Source: Streptomyces boluensis
Lineage (GTDB): Bacteria > Actinomycetota > Actinomycetes > Streptomycetales > Streptomycetaceae
NCBI RefSeq assembly: GCF_009908195.1
Contig: NZ_JAAAHS010000015.1
Location: forward strand, 1 to 46,063
Length of the DNA stretch: 46,063 nucleotides
Reading direction: 5' to 3'
In this document: positions 16,528 through 26,037 of the stretch, piece by piece
How the letters are laid out: each line of letters starts with the position of its first letter
Numbering within the stretch: the first letter of the stretch is position 1
Position numbers and translations under genes: made by a program
The notes under the pieces: generated by a model
Databases searched by the model: none
Seen by the model: only the letters and a program-made list of their open reading frames with translations
Told to the model about the DNA's origin: nothing

Positions 16528-17409
16528 ATGCGTATCGGAGTGTTCGCCGAAGGCCGGACCGCGGTCGTCCTCGACGGCGACGACGCGGCTGACATCCACG
16601 GCCGCGCGGCCGTGGACGTGAGTGAACTGACCGGCGGCGAACCACTGCACCGGCTCATCGAGCACGGCTACGACTTCGCCGCCGAACTGACGCGGGAGCG
16701 GCTCGCGGACCTTCCCCGGCGGGCCGCAGCCGGCCTCGACTGGAAGCCACCGCTGCCACGCCCCGGCAAGATCATGGGCGCGCCCGCCAACTACTACGAC
16801 CACGTGGACGAGATGCCGGACTCGGCGACCATCGTGGACTGGGGACTGTTCCTCAAGGCCCCGACCTCCGTCACCGGTCACCGCAGCACCATCAGGCTGC
16901 CCTGGTCGGATAAGCGCACCGACCAGGAGGGCGAACTCGCCGTCGTCATCGGCAAGACCGCCCGTCATGTCGACCCCAAGGACGCCCTCGACCACATCTT
17001 CGGCTACACCTGCGTCCTCGACATCACCGTCCGCTCCACCGAGGACCGCTCCCTGCGCAAGTCGTTCGACACGTTCACCCCCATCGGCCCCTGGATCACC
17101 ACCGCCGACGAGATACCCGATCCCTCCGCGCTCGAACTGCGCTGCTCCGTCAACGGCGTTCTGCGCCAGCACACCTCGACGAGCAAGCTGATCTACGGAG
17201 TTGGCGAACTCATCGCCTACGCCAGCGCCGCGATGACCCTCCACCCCGGGGACGTCATCGCCACCGGTACCCCAGCCGGGGTCGGTCCCCTCTCCGACGG
17301 AGACACGATTTCCCTGACGATCGATCGCATCGGAACCCTTGAGGTCGCCGTGAGCGCGGACGGCGCCATACCGTACCTCGACCGACCCGGACACAAGGGG
17401 GAGCGATGA
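16528..17409 (+). CDS. Fumarylacetoacetate hydrolase-family protein (probable fumaryl/maleylpyruvate hydrolase)
   Basis: 293 residues; AAGGAGGG lies a few nt before the ATG. The N-terminal cap is followed by the FAH domain from about residue 80: GKIMGAPANYYDHV, LFLKAPTSVTGH, metal-binding EGELAVVIGK, FGYTCVLDITVRS (Asp ligand), and HPGDVIATGTPAGVGPL. In gentisate pathways such enzymes hydrolyse fumarylpyruvate (or maleylpyruvate directly) to pyruvate and fumarate or maleate. No maleylpyruvate isomerase was found in the window, so direct hydrolysis or an isomerase elsewhere must be assumed. The stop overlaps the MarR start (ATGA). Confidence 0.88.
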   Translation: MRIGVFAEGRTAVVLDGDDAADIHGRAAVDVSELTGGEPLHRLIEHGYDFAAELTRERLADLPRRAAAGLDWKPPLPRPGKIMGAPANYYDHVDEMPDSATIVDWGLFLKAPTSVTGHRSTIRLPWSDKRTDQEGELAVVIGKTARHVDPKDALDHIFGYTCVLDITVRSTEDRSLRKSFDTFTPIGPWITTADEIPDPSALELRCSVNGVLRQHTSTSKLIYGVGELIAYASAAMTLHPGDVIATGTPAGVGPLSDGDTISLTIDRIGTLEVAVSADGAIPYLDRPGHKGER

Positions 17410-17909
17410 CCGATCAGAAACCCGACAGCGAAGCTCTGGAGGCGGCCCTGCGCATCGACATGTACCAGCAGCCCGGCCACCTCATCCGCCGCGCCCAGCA
17501 GGTCCATACGTCCATGTGGGTGTCCCTGGTCTCCGCGGAGGTGACCTCCACGCAGTTCGCCGTGCTGAGCGCGGTGGCCGAGGAGCCCGAAACGGACCAG
17601 AACTCCATCTCCCGCAGGGTCTCCCTGGACACCTCCACCGTCGCGGAGGTCGTCAACCGGCTCGCCGCCCGGGGCTACCTCACCCGCACCAAGGACACGG
17701 TGGACCGGCGGCGCAACCTGCTGTCGCTCTCCCCGGACGGAGTGCGGCTGTTCACCGAAGTCTCCCGGGCCGCCGCCGCGATGACCGACCGCCTGGTCGA
17801 GATCCTGCCCGACGACGACCGCAAGGAACTCGTCCGGATCCTGCAGAACCTCGTCGAGTCCGGCGAGGCGATCCGTGATGCGACGCCCCCAGGAGGAGAC
17901 CGCGCATGA
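17406..17909 (+). CDS. MarR-family transcriptional regulator
   Basis: 167 residues coupled by ATGA overlaps to both neighbours. The winged helix is at about residues 45-115: TSTQFAVLSAVAEEP, NSISRRVSLDTSTVAEVVNR, then the wing GYLTRTKDTVDRRRNLLSLS, with the DRR motif typical of MarR. Members usually repress aromatic-degradation operons and release on binding the substrate or its CoA ester. Its position inside the operon suggests autoregulation through the inverted repeat at 9633-9657. Confidence 0.92.
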   Translation: MTDQKPDSEALEAALRIDMYQQPGHLIRRAQQVHTSMWVSLVSAEVTSTQFAVLSAVAEEPETDQNSISRRVSLDTSTVAEVVNRLAARGYLTRTKDTVDRRRNLLSLSPDGVRLFTEVSRAAAAMTDRLVEILPDDDRKELVRILQNLVESGEAIRDATPPGGDRA

Positions 17910-18898
17910 GTATCCCTGTCCCCGTGGCCCTGGCGTGCGGAGAGTACGACCGCACGGAGGCGCTGCGTACCGGCGCCATCGTCCCCGAGGGCGCCGAACT
18001 CACCTACATCGCGCTTCCCCCGGAAGAGATCTTCTACCGGATGCTGCGGCACAAGGAGTTCGACGCCGCCGAGTTGTCACTGTCCTCGTACGTGATGAAC
18101 CTCGCCCGCTCAGGCGACTTCATAGCCATCCCCGTCTTTCCCTCGCGGACATTCCGCCACAACGGCATATACGTCAACGCCGACGCCGGCATTCGTGAGC
18201 CCGCCGACCTGGCAGGGCGCCTCGTGGGCATCCCCGAATATCAGATGACGGCCGCCGTATGGATCCGGGGCACGCTCGCCGAGCGCCACAACCTGCCGGT
18301 CGCCGCGCCTCGTTACCGCACCGGTGGTCTCCACCAGCCGGGCCGGGTCGAGAAACTGCCGCTGCCCGACCACCTCGGTGTCGAGATCGAGCCGATCGGT
18401 CCCGGCCGGACCCTCGCCGACATGCTCCTTGACGGTGAGATCGACGCCCTGTACAGTGCCCGGATGCCCCTGCCGTTCGCCCAGGCGGACTCGCGCATCA
18501 CCCGGCTGTTCCCCGACCCGCGCCAGGTCGAGGAGAAGTATTTCGCGGACACCGGGATCTTCCCGATCATGCATGTGGTGGCGCTGCGGCGTGACGTCTA
18601 CGACGCCCGGCCGTGGCTTGCCCGCTCTCTGTACAAGGCGTTCGAGGAGTCCCGAGCGCTGGCCCTGCGCCGGATCGGCGAGACCAACGCCCTTCGCTAC
18701 TCGCTGCCCTGGCTGTACGAGGAGGTCGAGCGCACCCGCTCGGTCATGGGCATGGACTTCTGGCCGTACGGCGCGGCCGCCAACGACATCACTTTGCGCA
18801 CACTCCTGCGGTACATGCATGAACAAGGCCTCACCGAAGATCTGTTCACGCCTGAACGGATCTTCGCCGGCGAGACCCTGGACGCCTACCGCGTCTGA
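17906..18898 (+). CDS. 4,5-dihydroxyphthalate decarboxylase-like / NMT1-like protein
   Basis: 330 residues, last gene of the operon. It starts VALACGEYDRTEALRTGAI and has FDAAELSLSSYVMNLARSGD at about 54-73, FPSRTFRHNGIYVN, LAGRLVGIPEYQMTAAVWIRG, and LLDGEIDALYSARMP. These match proteins annotated as 4,5-dihydroxyphthalate decarboxylase or as periplasmic-binding-fold homologues. There is no signal peptide, so a cytoplasmic enzyme is more likely than a solute-binding role. Within this operon it could decarboxylate an aromatic diacid feeding the gentisate route, but the reaction cannot be deduced. Confidence 0.8.
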   Translation: MSIPVPVALACGEYDRTEALRTGAIVPEGAELTYIALPPEEIFYRMLRHKEFDAAELSLSSYVMNLARSGDFIAIPVFPSRTFRHNGIYVNADAGIREPADLAGRLVGIPEYQMTAAVWIRGTLAERHNLPVAAPRYRTGGLHQPGRVEKLPLPDHLGVEIEPIGPGRTLADMLLDGEIDALYSARMPLPFAQADSRITRLFPDPRQVEEKYFADTGIFPIMHVVALRRDVYDARPWLARSLYKAFEESRALALRRIGETNALRYSLPWLYEEVERTRSVMGMDFWPYGAAANDITLRTLLRYMHEQGLTEDLFTPERIFAGETLDAYRV

Positions 18899-19208
18899 CC
18901 ACACAGCGGATCTGCGCGACATCGGGGAGCCGCTGCCCGAGGACGCTGAGCCTCAGCCCACTGCGGCGAGGATCGGGGCCGGCGCCTCGTAGCTGTCCAG
19001 CACGCCCTGCTTGTTGATGGGGAGGTCACCCGCACCTGCTATGGAATGTTGATTGAGACATGGTCCGGCTGGCGTCGAGGTGAGCGGGTCGGCGGGCCGC
19101 CGGACGCGGACTCGGCGGGGGATGTCGTCGGCGTCTTAGAGGTCGGCGAAGTCGGCGTGCGCCCCGTTGGACGAGAGTGGCCAGCTGAAGGTGTCGCAGA
19201 CGTCCTGA
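18899..19208. other. Non-coding tail behind the catabolic operon
   Basis: No gene with recognisable motifs; open frames on both strands are short and interrupted. A possible degenerate coding tract runs into the following remnant. No clear terminator hairpin was found for the nine-gene operon. Confidence 0.4.
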
Positions 19209-19505
19209 TGGGACCCCGAGGAGCCGTTTCACTTCGGCAACGGCGTCGAGGCGGCCGTGGCCAAGGCGCAGGAGCTCGCGGGTGACCGAATGGTCGAGGT
19301 CGCCGCTGGCTACGCGGGTGGCCAGGTGCTTGCCGCGGGCGTGATCGACGAGGTGCGCATGGACGTCGTACCCGTCGTGTTCGGGTCCGGCAAGCGCTAC
19401 TTCGGGTCGGTCCACGCGCAGCACCGGTTGGAGAATCCTGACGTGGTGATTCAGGGCCACCGGGTGCTTCACCTGCGCTATCGGGTGCGCCGAGCCACTC
19501 ACTGA
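19209..19505 (+). pseudogene. Dihydrofolate-reductase/RibD-like C-terminal fragment
   Basis: The open frame starts just after a TGA at 19206 and runs to 19505. It reads FHFGNGVEAAVAKAQELAGD, VAAGYAGGQVLAAGVIDEVR, MDVVPVVFGSGKRYF and ends with RVLHLRYRV, the C-terminal half of the dihydrofolate-reductase-family proteins common in actinobacteria. The N-terminal half with the cofactor-binding start is absent, so this is a truncated gene. A GTG-initiated 82-residue product is possible but unlikely to fold. Confidence 0.7.
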
Positions 19506-19630
19506 GTCGAGCCGTGCGCGCAGGCCGGACCTGGTGCGGCCCGTCTGCCTCACGGGCGCGGATCTCCTCGGGGCGAGAGCGGCGCCGGCGAACGCCTCTT
19601 GGGCTTCGCCGAGTGCGAAGCGGGCGTCCA

Positions 19631-19978
19631 TCACGGTCCCGGCCGGGCCTGGGGCAGTTCGGTGACCGCGGCGGTGAAGTCGCCGGGGTGGTCGTAGATC
19701 ATCGAGCCCCGGAGCACCAGCTGGCGGCGGACCACGTCGTCGGTGGTGAGCGGCAGTTGGTGGGGATTGAGACCGATCAGGACGACGGTCGCGCAGGGCG
19801 GGGGCGTGGCCGGAGGTTTCGAAGACGTACGTGAAGCCGGTACGCCCGTCGTCGCGTGTCGCACCCAGCCGTTCGGCGCGGGCGAGCCGTTGGGGGTGGG
19901 GTTCGATGACGACCGGTTCGATGCCGAGGCGGCGGAACCACCTGGCTGGAACCCGTCACCGACGAGCAGTACCGCCGG
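19631..19978 (-). pseudogene. Frameshifted zinc-dependent alcohol dehydrogenase remnant
   Basis: Three pieces in changing frames give one protein: PAVLLVGDG near 19950-19978, then GIEPVVIEPHPQRLARAERL and TYVFETSGHAPAL in the next frame, then VVLIGLNPHQLPLTTDDVV and RRQLVLRGSMIYDHPGDF to the stop. These are the Rossmann half and C-terminus of a medium-chain dehydrogenase. The catalytic zinc domain is missing and at least two frameshifts are present. Confidence 0.7.
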
Positions 19979-20139
19979 GGGCTGGCATTCCCGAGAGCTG
20001 AATCCACCCTCCCCATGAGGAGGCTCTCCGGGCGTGGTCGCGACACCAACTCTGGTCCGTGACTGGTCCAAAAGCACCGCCAGCCGACTCCAGCCAGTGA
20101 CAGGTCACTCCTACAGTGTCGCGGAGGGTGACCGTGGTT

Positions 20140-20180
20140 GTCGGGTGCCTGAGGCACAACGTTCCCTCCAGGCACCCGAC
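20140..20180 (-). terminator. Strong hairpin terminator of the aldehyde dehydrogenase gene
   Basis: A perfect 12-bp stem (20140-20151 with 20169-20180, arms GTCGGGTGCCTG and CAGGCACCCGAC) with a 17-nt loop begins 8 nt after the dehydrogenase stop at 20189. Its position and strength indicate an intrinsic terminator. Confidence 0.8.
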
Positions 20181-20188
20181 TTGAGGCT

Positions 20189-21712
20189 CTAGAAGAACCC
20201 GAGTTTCTCCGGGCTGTAGGAAACGAGAAGGTTCTTCGTCTGCTGGTAGTGGTCCAGCATCATCCGGTGGTTCTCGCGTCCGATGCCCGACTGCTTGTAG
20301 CCGCCGAAGGCCGCGTGCGCCGGGTAGGCGTGGTAGTTGTTCACCCACACGCGGCCCGCCTGGATCGAACGGCCCGCCCGGTAGGCGGTGTTGATGTCGC
20401 GGCTCCAGACACCGGCGCCGAGCCCGTACAGCGTGTCGTTGGCGATCTTCAAGGCGTCGTCGTAGTCGTCGAAGGAGGTCACGGAGACCACCGGGCCGAA
20501 GATCTCCTCCTGGAAGATCCGCATCCGGTTGTCGCCCTCGAAGATCGTCGGCTGGACGTAGTAGCCGCCCGCGAGTTCACCGTCGTACTCCACGCGCTCA
20601 CCGCCCGTGAGGACCTTCGCGCCCTCCTGCCGGCCGATGTCGACGTACGAAAGGACCTTCTCCAGCTGGTCGTTGGAGGCCTGGGCGCCGATCATCGTCG
20701 CGGTGTCCAGGGGGTGGCCCGGCACGATCAGCTCGGTGCGGGCGACGGCCGCGTCCAGGAACTCGCGGTAGTGGCCGCGCTGGATCAGGGCCCGCGAAGG
20801 ACAGGTGCACACCTCGCCCTGGTTGAGGGCGAACATGGTGAAGCCCTCAAGGGCCTTGTCGCGGAACGCGTCGTCCGCCGACCACACATCGTCGAAGAAG
20901 ATGTTCGGCGACTTGCCGCCCAGCTCCAGCGTGACCGGCTTGATGTTCTCCGAGGCGTACTGCATGATCAGCCGCCCCGTCGTGGTCTCCCCGGTGAACG
21001 CCACCTTCGCGACGCGCGGGCTGGACGCCAGCGGCTTCCCCGCCTCCGCGCCGAAACCGTTGACGATGTTGAGCACACCGTCCGGCAGCAGATCGGCCAC
21101 CAGACTGAGCCAGTAGTGGATCGACGCAGGCGTCTGCTCGGCGGGCTTCAGGACCACCGCGTTGCCCGCCGCGAGCGCCGGCGCTAGCTTCCAAGTCGCC
21201 ATCAGGATCGGGAAGTTCCACGGAATGATCTGCGCGACCACACCGAGCGGCTCATGGAAGTGGTACGCGACGGTGTCGTCGTCGATCTCGCTGAGCGAGC
21301 CCTCCTGAGCGCGCACCACACCCGCGAAGTAGCGGAAGTGGTCGATGGCGAGCGGGATGTCGGCGGCCAGCGTCTCCCGCACCGGCTTGCCGTTCTCCCA
21401 GGACTCGGCGACCGCGAGCGGTTCGAGATGGGCCTCCATCCGGTCGGCGATCCGGTTGAGGATCACCGCGCGCTCGGTCGCGGACGTACGGCCCCACGCG
21501 GGCGCGGCCGCGTGTGCGGCGTCCAGGGCGCGCTCCACGTCCTCCGCCGTACCGCGGGCGATCTCCGTGAAGGGCTGCCCGTTGACCGGACTGGGGTTCT
21601 CGAAGTACTGGCCGCGGGCGGGCGGCACATACGCGCCGCCGATGTAGTGGTCGTAACGCGACTCGTAGGACACGAGGGCGCCCTCGGTGCCGGGCGCGGC
21701 GTAACGGGTCAT
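20189..21712 (-). CDS. NAD(P)-dependent aldehyde dehydrogenase (acetaldehyde type)
   Basis: 507 residues, full length for the ALDH superfamily. Key motifs: [20 protein letters not shown] at about 161-180, [13 protein letters not shown], the general-base glutamate in LELGGKSPN, the catalytic cysteine in [21 protein letters not shown], and C-terminal [13 protein letters not shown]. The EVCTCPSR context with an extra nearby Cys is typical of the ExaC/AcoD-like acetaldehyde dehydrogenases. It follows the GAF regulator on the same strand after 145 bp, so it either shares its transcript or has its own promoter controlled by it. The enzyme oxidises acetaldehyde or similar short aldehydes to acids. 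Confidence 0.92.
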   Translation of the reverse strand: MTRYAAPGTEGALVSYESRYDHYIGGAYVPPARGQYFENPSPVNGQPFTEIARGTAEDVERALDAAHAAAPAWGRTSATERAVILNRIADRMEAHLEPLAVAESWENGKPVRETLAADIPLAIDHFRYFAGVVRAQEGSLSEIDDDTVAYHFHEPLGVVAQIIPWNFPILMATWKLAPALAAGNAVVLKPAEQTPASIHYWLSLVADLLPDGVLNIVNGFGAEAGKPLASSPRVAKVAFTGETTTGRLIMQYASENIKPVTLELGGKSPNIFFDDVWSADDAFRDKALEGFTMFALNQGEVCTCPSRALIQRGHYREFLDAAVARTELIVPGHPLDTATMIGAQASNDQLEKVLSYVDIGRQEGAKVLTGGERVEYDGELAGGYYVQPTIFEGDNRMRIFQEEIFGPVVSVTSFDDYDDALKIANDTLYGLGAGVWSRDINTAYRAGRSIQAGRVWVNNYHAYPAHAAFGGYKQSGIGRENHRMMLDHYQQTKNLLVSYSPEKLGFF

Positions 21713-21857
21713 CTCTTCGGGCCTCCCGGGAACGGCCGCCCGCCGTTGGGCAGCGCTCTTGGGGGAGGCTAGGAGCGCGGAGGTTGCAAGTACGTTGCCT
21801 GGCTGGCCGGTTGCCCGGTTGCCCGGCTGGCTGGTTGGGGGAGATCCGGGGGTGGGA

Positions 21858-23120
21858 CTAGGGCGCAGACTGTTCCGCGTCCAGCTCGCGGTGCCGGGCG
21901 CGCGCCGCGGCCCGCTCCGGTGTGCCCGGTGCCGTCGCCGCCACCAGGGCCTGCCACACGTCCAGGTCGTCGCCGCCCCAGCGGCTGTACGCCCAGTCGG
22001 CGAGCAGCTGCGGATCGCCGCGCCCGATCAGTGCGTCCCGCAGCGCCCGGTCGAGCCGCCGCCGCAACCGGGCCACCTCGGGCGCCTGGGAGAGCGGAAG
22101 CAGCGGGCCGTTGTACGCGGACAGGGCGCCGGAAACGGACCCGGTGGCGAGCCGCCGCTCGGCGAGCAGGAAGTCCGCGTCGACCGGTCCCGTGAACCGG
22201 TACGGCCGCGAGGCCAGCAACTCCGCGCCGAGCAGCGCCCGCAGCCGCGACAGCTCCGCGCGCAACGTCACCGGAGACATCGACTCGTCCTCGTACAGAC
22301 AGAGCAGCAACTGCTCCCCGGTGAGGCCCTCGGGGTGGCGGGCAAGCAGCACCGCCAGCTCGCTGTGCCGGCGGCTCAGGCGCACCTTGCGGCCCCCGGC
22401 GACGAGCCTTGCCTCGTCCCGGCCAAGGGCGTACAGCTCGATCGTCTCCCGGCGGGACGGGCGCCGGTCCAGGGCGAGTTGGGCCTCTCCCGCGCGGGCC
22501 ACGGCCTGCACGAAGGCCAGACTCATCGGCTCCGCAAGGCGGTCGCCGCCCGTGATGTCGACGGCGCCGAGCAGCCGCCCGGTCCGCGGATCGTGCACGG
22601 GCGCCGCCGCGCATGTCCAGGGCTGCACCGGGCGGCTGAAGTGCTCGGCCGCGAACACCTGCACCGGACGGCCCACGGCCACCGCCGTACCGGGCGCGTT
22701 GGTGCCCATGGCGGACTCGGACCAGCGCGCGCCGGGCACGAAGTTCATGCCGCCCGCGCGGGCGCGAGTGGCCGAGTGCCCCTCCACCCACAACAGCCGC
22801 CCGTGCGCGTCACACACCGCGAGCAGATGCTCCCCGTCCATCGCGAACGTGCTCATCAACTCACGGAACAGCGGCATCACCCGGGCCAGCGGATGCTGCG
22901 CGCGGTACGCCCCGAGGTCGCCGTCCACGAGCTCGACCCGTGCGGTGCCCTCCGGGCTGACCCGCGCCCGCGCGGAGCGCCGCCACGAATCGGCCACCAC
23001 GGAACGCACGGGCCGGGCGACGGTCCCCGCCGAGGTGAACGCCGAGTGGGCACTGCGCAGCACGCGCACCCGCTCGGCACGGTCGGCGCCCGGCTGGAGG
23101 GCCACCCACGGATCCGTCAA
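21858..23120 (-). CDS. GAF-domain regulator with C-terminal winged helix (AcoR-like, no AAA+)
   Basis: 420 residues. The TTG at 23120 is chosen because GGGGAGG sits 6 nt upstream. The N-terminus ([16 protein letters not shown]) and the GAF region ([61 protein letters not shown]; about 85-215) match the sensory half of AcoR-type activators. The sigma54 AAA+ domain is absent. The protein instead continues into a basic winged-helix-like part ([36 protein letters not shown]; about 250-320). It lies upstream of the aldehyde dehydrogenase and most likely activates it in response to an aldehyde or alcohol. Confidence 0.82.
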   Translation of the reverse strand: MTDPWVALQPGADRAERVRVLRSAHSAFTSAGTVARPVRSVVADSWRRSARARVSPEGTARVELVDGDLGAYRAQHPLARVMPLFRELMSTFAMDGEHLLAVCDAHGRLLWVEGHSATRARAGGMNFVPGARWSESAMGTNAPGTAVAVGRPVQVFAAEHFSRPVQPWTCAAAPVHDPRTGRLLGAVDITGGDRLAEPMSLAFVQAVARAGEAQLALDRRPSRRETIELYALGRDEARLVAGGRKVRLSRRHSELAVLLARHPEGLTGEQLLLCLYEDESMSPVTLRAELSRLRALLGAELLASRPYRFTGPVDADFLLAERRLATGSVSGALSAYNGPLLPLSQAPEVARLRRRLDRALRDALIGRGDPQLLADWAYSRWGGDDLDVWQALVAATAPGTPERAAARARHRELDAEQSAP

Positions 23121-23158
23121 CTCTGCCTCCCCATACCGGCGGTGCGGACGCTGCCATC

Positions 23159-23182
23159 GTCGCCCCGCGCGTGCGGGGCGAC
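23159..23182. terminator. Perfect 10-bp hairpin between amidase and GAF-regulator genes
   Basis: Positions 23159-23168 pair without mismatch with 23173-23182 across a GCGT loop. It lies downstream of the amidase stop (23270) and just upstream of the regulator's ribosome site, so it probably terminates the amidase transcript. There is no U-tract. Confidence 0.65.
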
Positions 23183-23223
23183 AACAGCTCCGACGAGAGA
23201 AGACGTGCTCGGAAGGTGACGAT

Positions 23224-23285
23224 CACCTCACAGGGAGTTCACGTGGCAGGGAGTCCGTGTGAGTCCACCTCACAGGGAGTTCACG
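23224..23285. repeat. 20-bp direct repeat duplicating the 3' end of the amidase gene
   Basis: The sequence CACCTCACAGGGAGTTCACG occurs at 23224-23243 and again at 23266-23285, the second copy containing the amidase stop codon. A shorter related element (GGCAGGGAGT) lies between. It looks like a small slippage or recombination duplication. Confidence 0.7.
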
Positions 23286-23887
23286 AGGTCCATGTAGTGC
23301 TCCCAGTCCCACAGCGGGCCCGGGTCGGTGTGGTCCGCGCCCGGCACTTCGCTGTGACCGATGATGTGGTCGCGGTCCTTCGGTATCCCGTACGCGGCGC
23401 ACAGATGCGCGGTGAGCTGCGCCGACGACGCGTACATCGCCTCCGTGAACCACTCCGGCTGGTCCACCCAGCCCTCGTGCTCGATGCCGACGCTGCGCGT
23501 GTTGTAGTCCCAATTGCCCGCGTGCCAGCCGATGTCACGCTCCCGCACGCACTGCGCGACCTTCCCGTCGGCGGAGCGCACCACATAGTGCGCGGACACC
23601 TGCGCGTCCGGGTTCTGGAAGATCGCCAGGGTGTCGTCGTACGTCTCCTGCGTGACGTGGATGACGACGAAGTCGATCGGGTACGAGCTGGGCCGGTTGG
23701 ACGCCGTGAAGTTGGAGTTGCTCGCCGGGACCCACTCGGCGTCCGGGTAGTCGGCACGCTTCGTGGGCCGCGCGTCGGCGCGCGTGGCGGGGAGGAGGAG
23801 AGAGGTGGGGACGGCGGCGAGAGCGGCGCCCTGGAGCAGACGGCGACGGCTCGGCCCGCCGGTGGGGGTTCTGCTGGCACGGTCCAT
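23270..23887 (-). CDS. Tat-exported N-acetylmuramoyl-L-alanine amidase (Amidase_2)
   Basis: 205 residues. The N-terminus has a twin-arginine signal (SRRRLLQGAALAAVPTSLLL, ending near ADA at about 39). The mature enzyme carries Amidase_2 motifs: FVVIHVTQETYDDTLAIFQN with the first zinc His, SAHYVVRSADGKVAQCVRER, DIGWHAGNWDYNTRSVGIEH, IIGHSEVPGADHTDPGPLWDW with the remaining zinc ligands. It hydrolyses the amide bond between muramic acid and L-alanine in peptidoglycan outside the membrane. It is a single-gene unit with a hairpin downstream. Confidence 0.92.
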   Translation of the reverse strand: MDRASRTPTGGPSRRRLLQGAALAAVPTSLLLPATRADARPTKRADYPDAEWVPASNSNFTASNRPSSYPIDFVVIHVTQETYDDTLAIFQNPDAQVSAHYVVRSADGKVAQCVRERDIGWHAGNWDYNTRSVGIEHEGWVDQPEWFTEAMYASSAQLTAHLCAAYGIPKDRDHIIGHSEVPGADHTDPGPLWDWEHYMDLVNSL

Positions 23888-24230
23888 GGGGTGATCTGCC
23901 TCTCGGGTGGGGGAGTTCAGGGCCTCAGGTGGTGCTCCCTCGGGTGATGCGTGGTGTGGCGTCGGGGTGGGGTGCGCTGCACATGCCGGCGCGCTCCAAA
24001 TACCGTACGGCGGGCGGTTGTTGGGGCGGAAGGGTGCGGGCTACGCGCGTAGGAGATTCATTGGTCGACCCAATGACGAGTGCGGTGCGGTGGTTCGGGG
24101 TACGGGGGCGTGCCTGGTCAGGCGGGCGCTACACGCGCGTGGAGGGTGTTCTGGACGAGTCGGGCTCTACGAGGATGGTGGCGACTGCGACTGCGACTGC
24201 GGCGACGGTGGTGGCGGCGAGAGGGATGCG
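23888..24230. other. Intergenic region between amidase and DUF6086-like gene
   Basis: A divergent promoter region with no supported gene. It contains the palindromes TACGCGCGTA (about 24042) and CACGCGCGTG (24132-24141) and ends with a tandem GCGACT hexamer (three copies plus a degenerate fourth, 24181-24204) before the next ribosome site. Confidence 0.5.
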
Positions 24231-24608
24231 ATGAGCCAGTACTTCGAATGCGATGGTGTGACGCTGTGGAATCCGTCCAACGGCGTGGCGGGCCTGTTTC
24301 TGCGTCAAGTCGCGCTGTACGAGGTGGAGTTGGGCTCGGCATCCGGTATCGGTCCGATGGAGGACGACGAGGCGACCGTCGACCCGCTCGCCCTGCGGGC
24401 CTTCGCGACGGCACTCCTCGCACGCTACGGGCGCACCCGGCATCCGGTGCTCATGGCCCTCTCGGACGGCTTCGTCGCCACGGCCCTCGTCCTCGCGGAC
24501 CGCGCGGGCGCCGCACCCGCGGCGGAGGCGTTCGACGCTGCGGGTGCGGCAAGGGCCGCCGTGCTGCGGGAGCGGGCCCAGGAGCTCGGCCGGGCAATGC
24601 ACGGCTGA
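24231..24608 (+). CDS. DUF6086-like small protein
   Basis: 125 residues from ATG at 24231 with GAGGG 5 nt upstream; the frame is open further left but the upstream part has no protein-like composition. It reads MSQYFECDGVTLWNPSNGVA, LFLRQVALYEVELGSASGIG, PMEDDEATVDPLAL and ends in an Ala-rich helical part. From memory this is the DUF6086 family of streptomycetes, whose function is unknown. It is soluble and apparently transcribed alone. Confidence 0.7.
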   Translation: MSQYFECDGVTLWNPSNGVAGLFLRQVALYEVELGSASGIGPMEDDEATVDPLALRAFATALLARYGRTRHPVLMALSDGFVATALVLADRAGAAPAAEAFDAAGAARAAVLRERAQELGRAMHG

Positions 24609-24678
24609 CCAGCCAGGGGCGTTCCCGCGACCGCGCCCGGAGCGGTGCGGCGGCCGCAGAGGCCGACACCGCCTGGAA

Positions 24679-26037
24679 CTACAGGCGTTCGCCGAGGTCC
24701 AGGAAGGTCACCCGGGTCTCCAGGCCGCTGTCCACGAGCCGTCCGTCCGCGTCGAAGGCCTCAGACCCGTCCGTCATCCCGAAGTCGTTGTCGTTGATCA
24801 GCGCGAGTGACGAACGGCCCGTCACGGCCACGCCCTCGATCTTCCCGGGTACACCGTCGACCTTGCCGAGATCCACGACGAGCCGCTTCCCGAGCACCGG
24901 AACGCCCTGCTCCGCCGGGTCGTCCAGCGCTTCGAGGGCCGGCGACGTGGACGCCTGGTCCCAACGCGTACCGAGGATGTCGGCGCGCCGGTCGAGGCGT
25001 ACGCGGTGCAGTCGGGACGCCTTGTCGGTGCGCTCCTGGACGAGCAGCGTGTCGCGGCCGATCGCGACCACCGAGGAGATCTTCAGCTCGGAGGTGTCGT
25101 CCTCGCCGGGGTCGACGACATCCACGGGGTCGAAGCGGTACGCGTACTCCGCGGTGACCTCCTGCTGCCGGGGCGAGAACCGCAGCAGCCGGGCCGTGCG
25201 CGAAGCCTCGCCCGCGTCCTCGTCGGGCAGCGAGAGCGGGCTCTGCACCGCCAACACCAGGTCACCGCCGGGCAGTTGCGCGAGACCCTCGAAGCCGCGG
25301 TTCACCTTGCGGTGCAGCAGTACGCCCGGCAGCGCCTCCACCACCGGGTAGTCGGCGCCCTTGAGCGCCAGCCCCTCGGGCACGTACCGCGTCAGGACCC
25401 GGCCGCGCGCGGACACGTGCACCAGCGACGGTCCGTACTCGTCGACCAGCCAGAACGAACCGTCCTTCGCCCGCACGACGCCCTCGGTGTCGAGGCCGTT
25501 CGGGTCGTACGCCAGCGGGGTGCTCGCGTCGTACGAGTACGGGGCCTCGTCGCGCTCGCGCTGGTTGGGCAGCCCGGTGACGGGCTTGCCGCCCGCCGTG
25601 GTGAGGGGGCGCGCGTCAAGCACCCGGACGCTGTCGCCGGACACCTTGACGCGCACGATCGCGGGGTCGAAGCCGGGCACGGGGAACGTGCGCCGCTTGC
25701 CGCCGTCCACCTTGATCTGGCCGTTCGGCCCGCGATCGGTCACCGTCCAGAACTCGCCCTCGCGGCCCGCCGGGTACAGGTCGCTGCCGATGCCGCCGAG
25801 GTCCACGCCCCGGTCGTCGGCGACCGTGCCGGGCAGCAGGCCGTTGCTGAACTCCGCCAACGGCAGGTCCGGCAGCGTCGCCGCGCCTGTGACCTCCGGT
25901 GCGGTCGTCGACGGGCCGGCCGGCGTCGGCGCCCCGATGGCGGTCCCGGCCACGACGACGGCGGCGGCCACGGCGAGCGGCACACCTACGGCGACGGAAC
26001 GGCGGACTCGGCGCCTCTGTGGGGCGTGCGCGGACAT
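24679..26037 (-). CDS. Secreted esterase-like phytase-family protein
   Basis: 452 residues from ATG at 26037, preceded by GGAGG; an upstream extension is open but has no ribosome site. The N-terminus is basic then hydrophobic (VGVPLAVAAAVVVAGTAIGA), a signal peptide. Motifs of the 'esterase-like activity of phytase' beta-propeller family follow: DLGGIGSDLYPAGREGEFWT, TDRGPNGQ, GLDTEGVVRAKDGSFWLVDE YGPSL (the Glu/Asp cluster), RGFEGLAQLPGGDL and KIEGVAVTG. Substrates of the family are poorly defined; phytate or other phosphoesters are suggested by homology only. Confidence 0.82.
   Translation of the reverse strand: MSAHAPQRRRVRRSVAVGVPLAVAAAVVVAGTAIGAPTPAGPSTTAPEVTGAATLPDLPLAEFSNGLLPGTVADDRGVDLGGIGSDLYPAGREGEFWTVTDRGPNGQIKVDGGKRRTFPVPGFDPAIVRVKVSGDSVRVLDARPLTTAGGKPVTGLPNQRERDEAPYSYDASTPLAYDPNGLDTEGVVRAKDGSFWLVDEYGPSLVHVSARGRVLTRYVPEGLALKGADYPVVEALPGVLLHRKVNRGFEGLAQLPGGDLVLAVQSPLSLPDEDAGEASRTARLLRFSPRQQEVTAEYAYRFDPVDVVDPGEDDTSELKISSVVAIGRDTLLVQERTDKASRLHRVRLDRRADILGTRWDQASTSPALEALDDPAEQGVPVLGKRLVVDLGKVDGVPGKIEGVAVTGRSSLALINDNDFGMTDGSEAFDADGRLVDSGLETRVTFLDLGERL

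Noticed and set aside
24181..24204. Hexamer GCGACT run as part of a longer DUF6086-like protein
   Set aside because: It would encode low-complexity residues upstream of a well-supported ATG with its own ribosome site.
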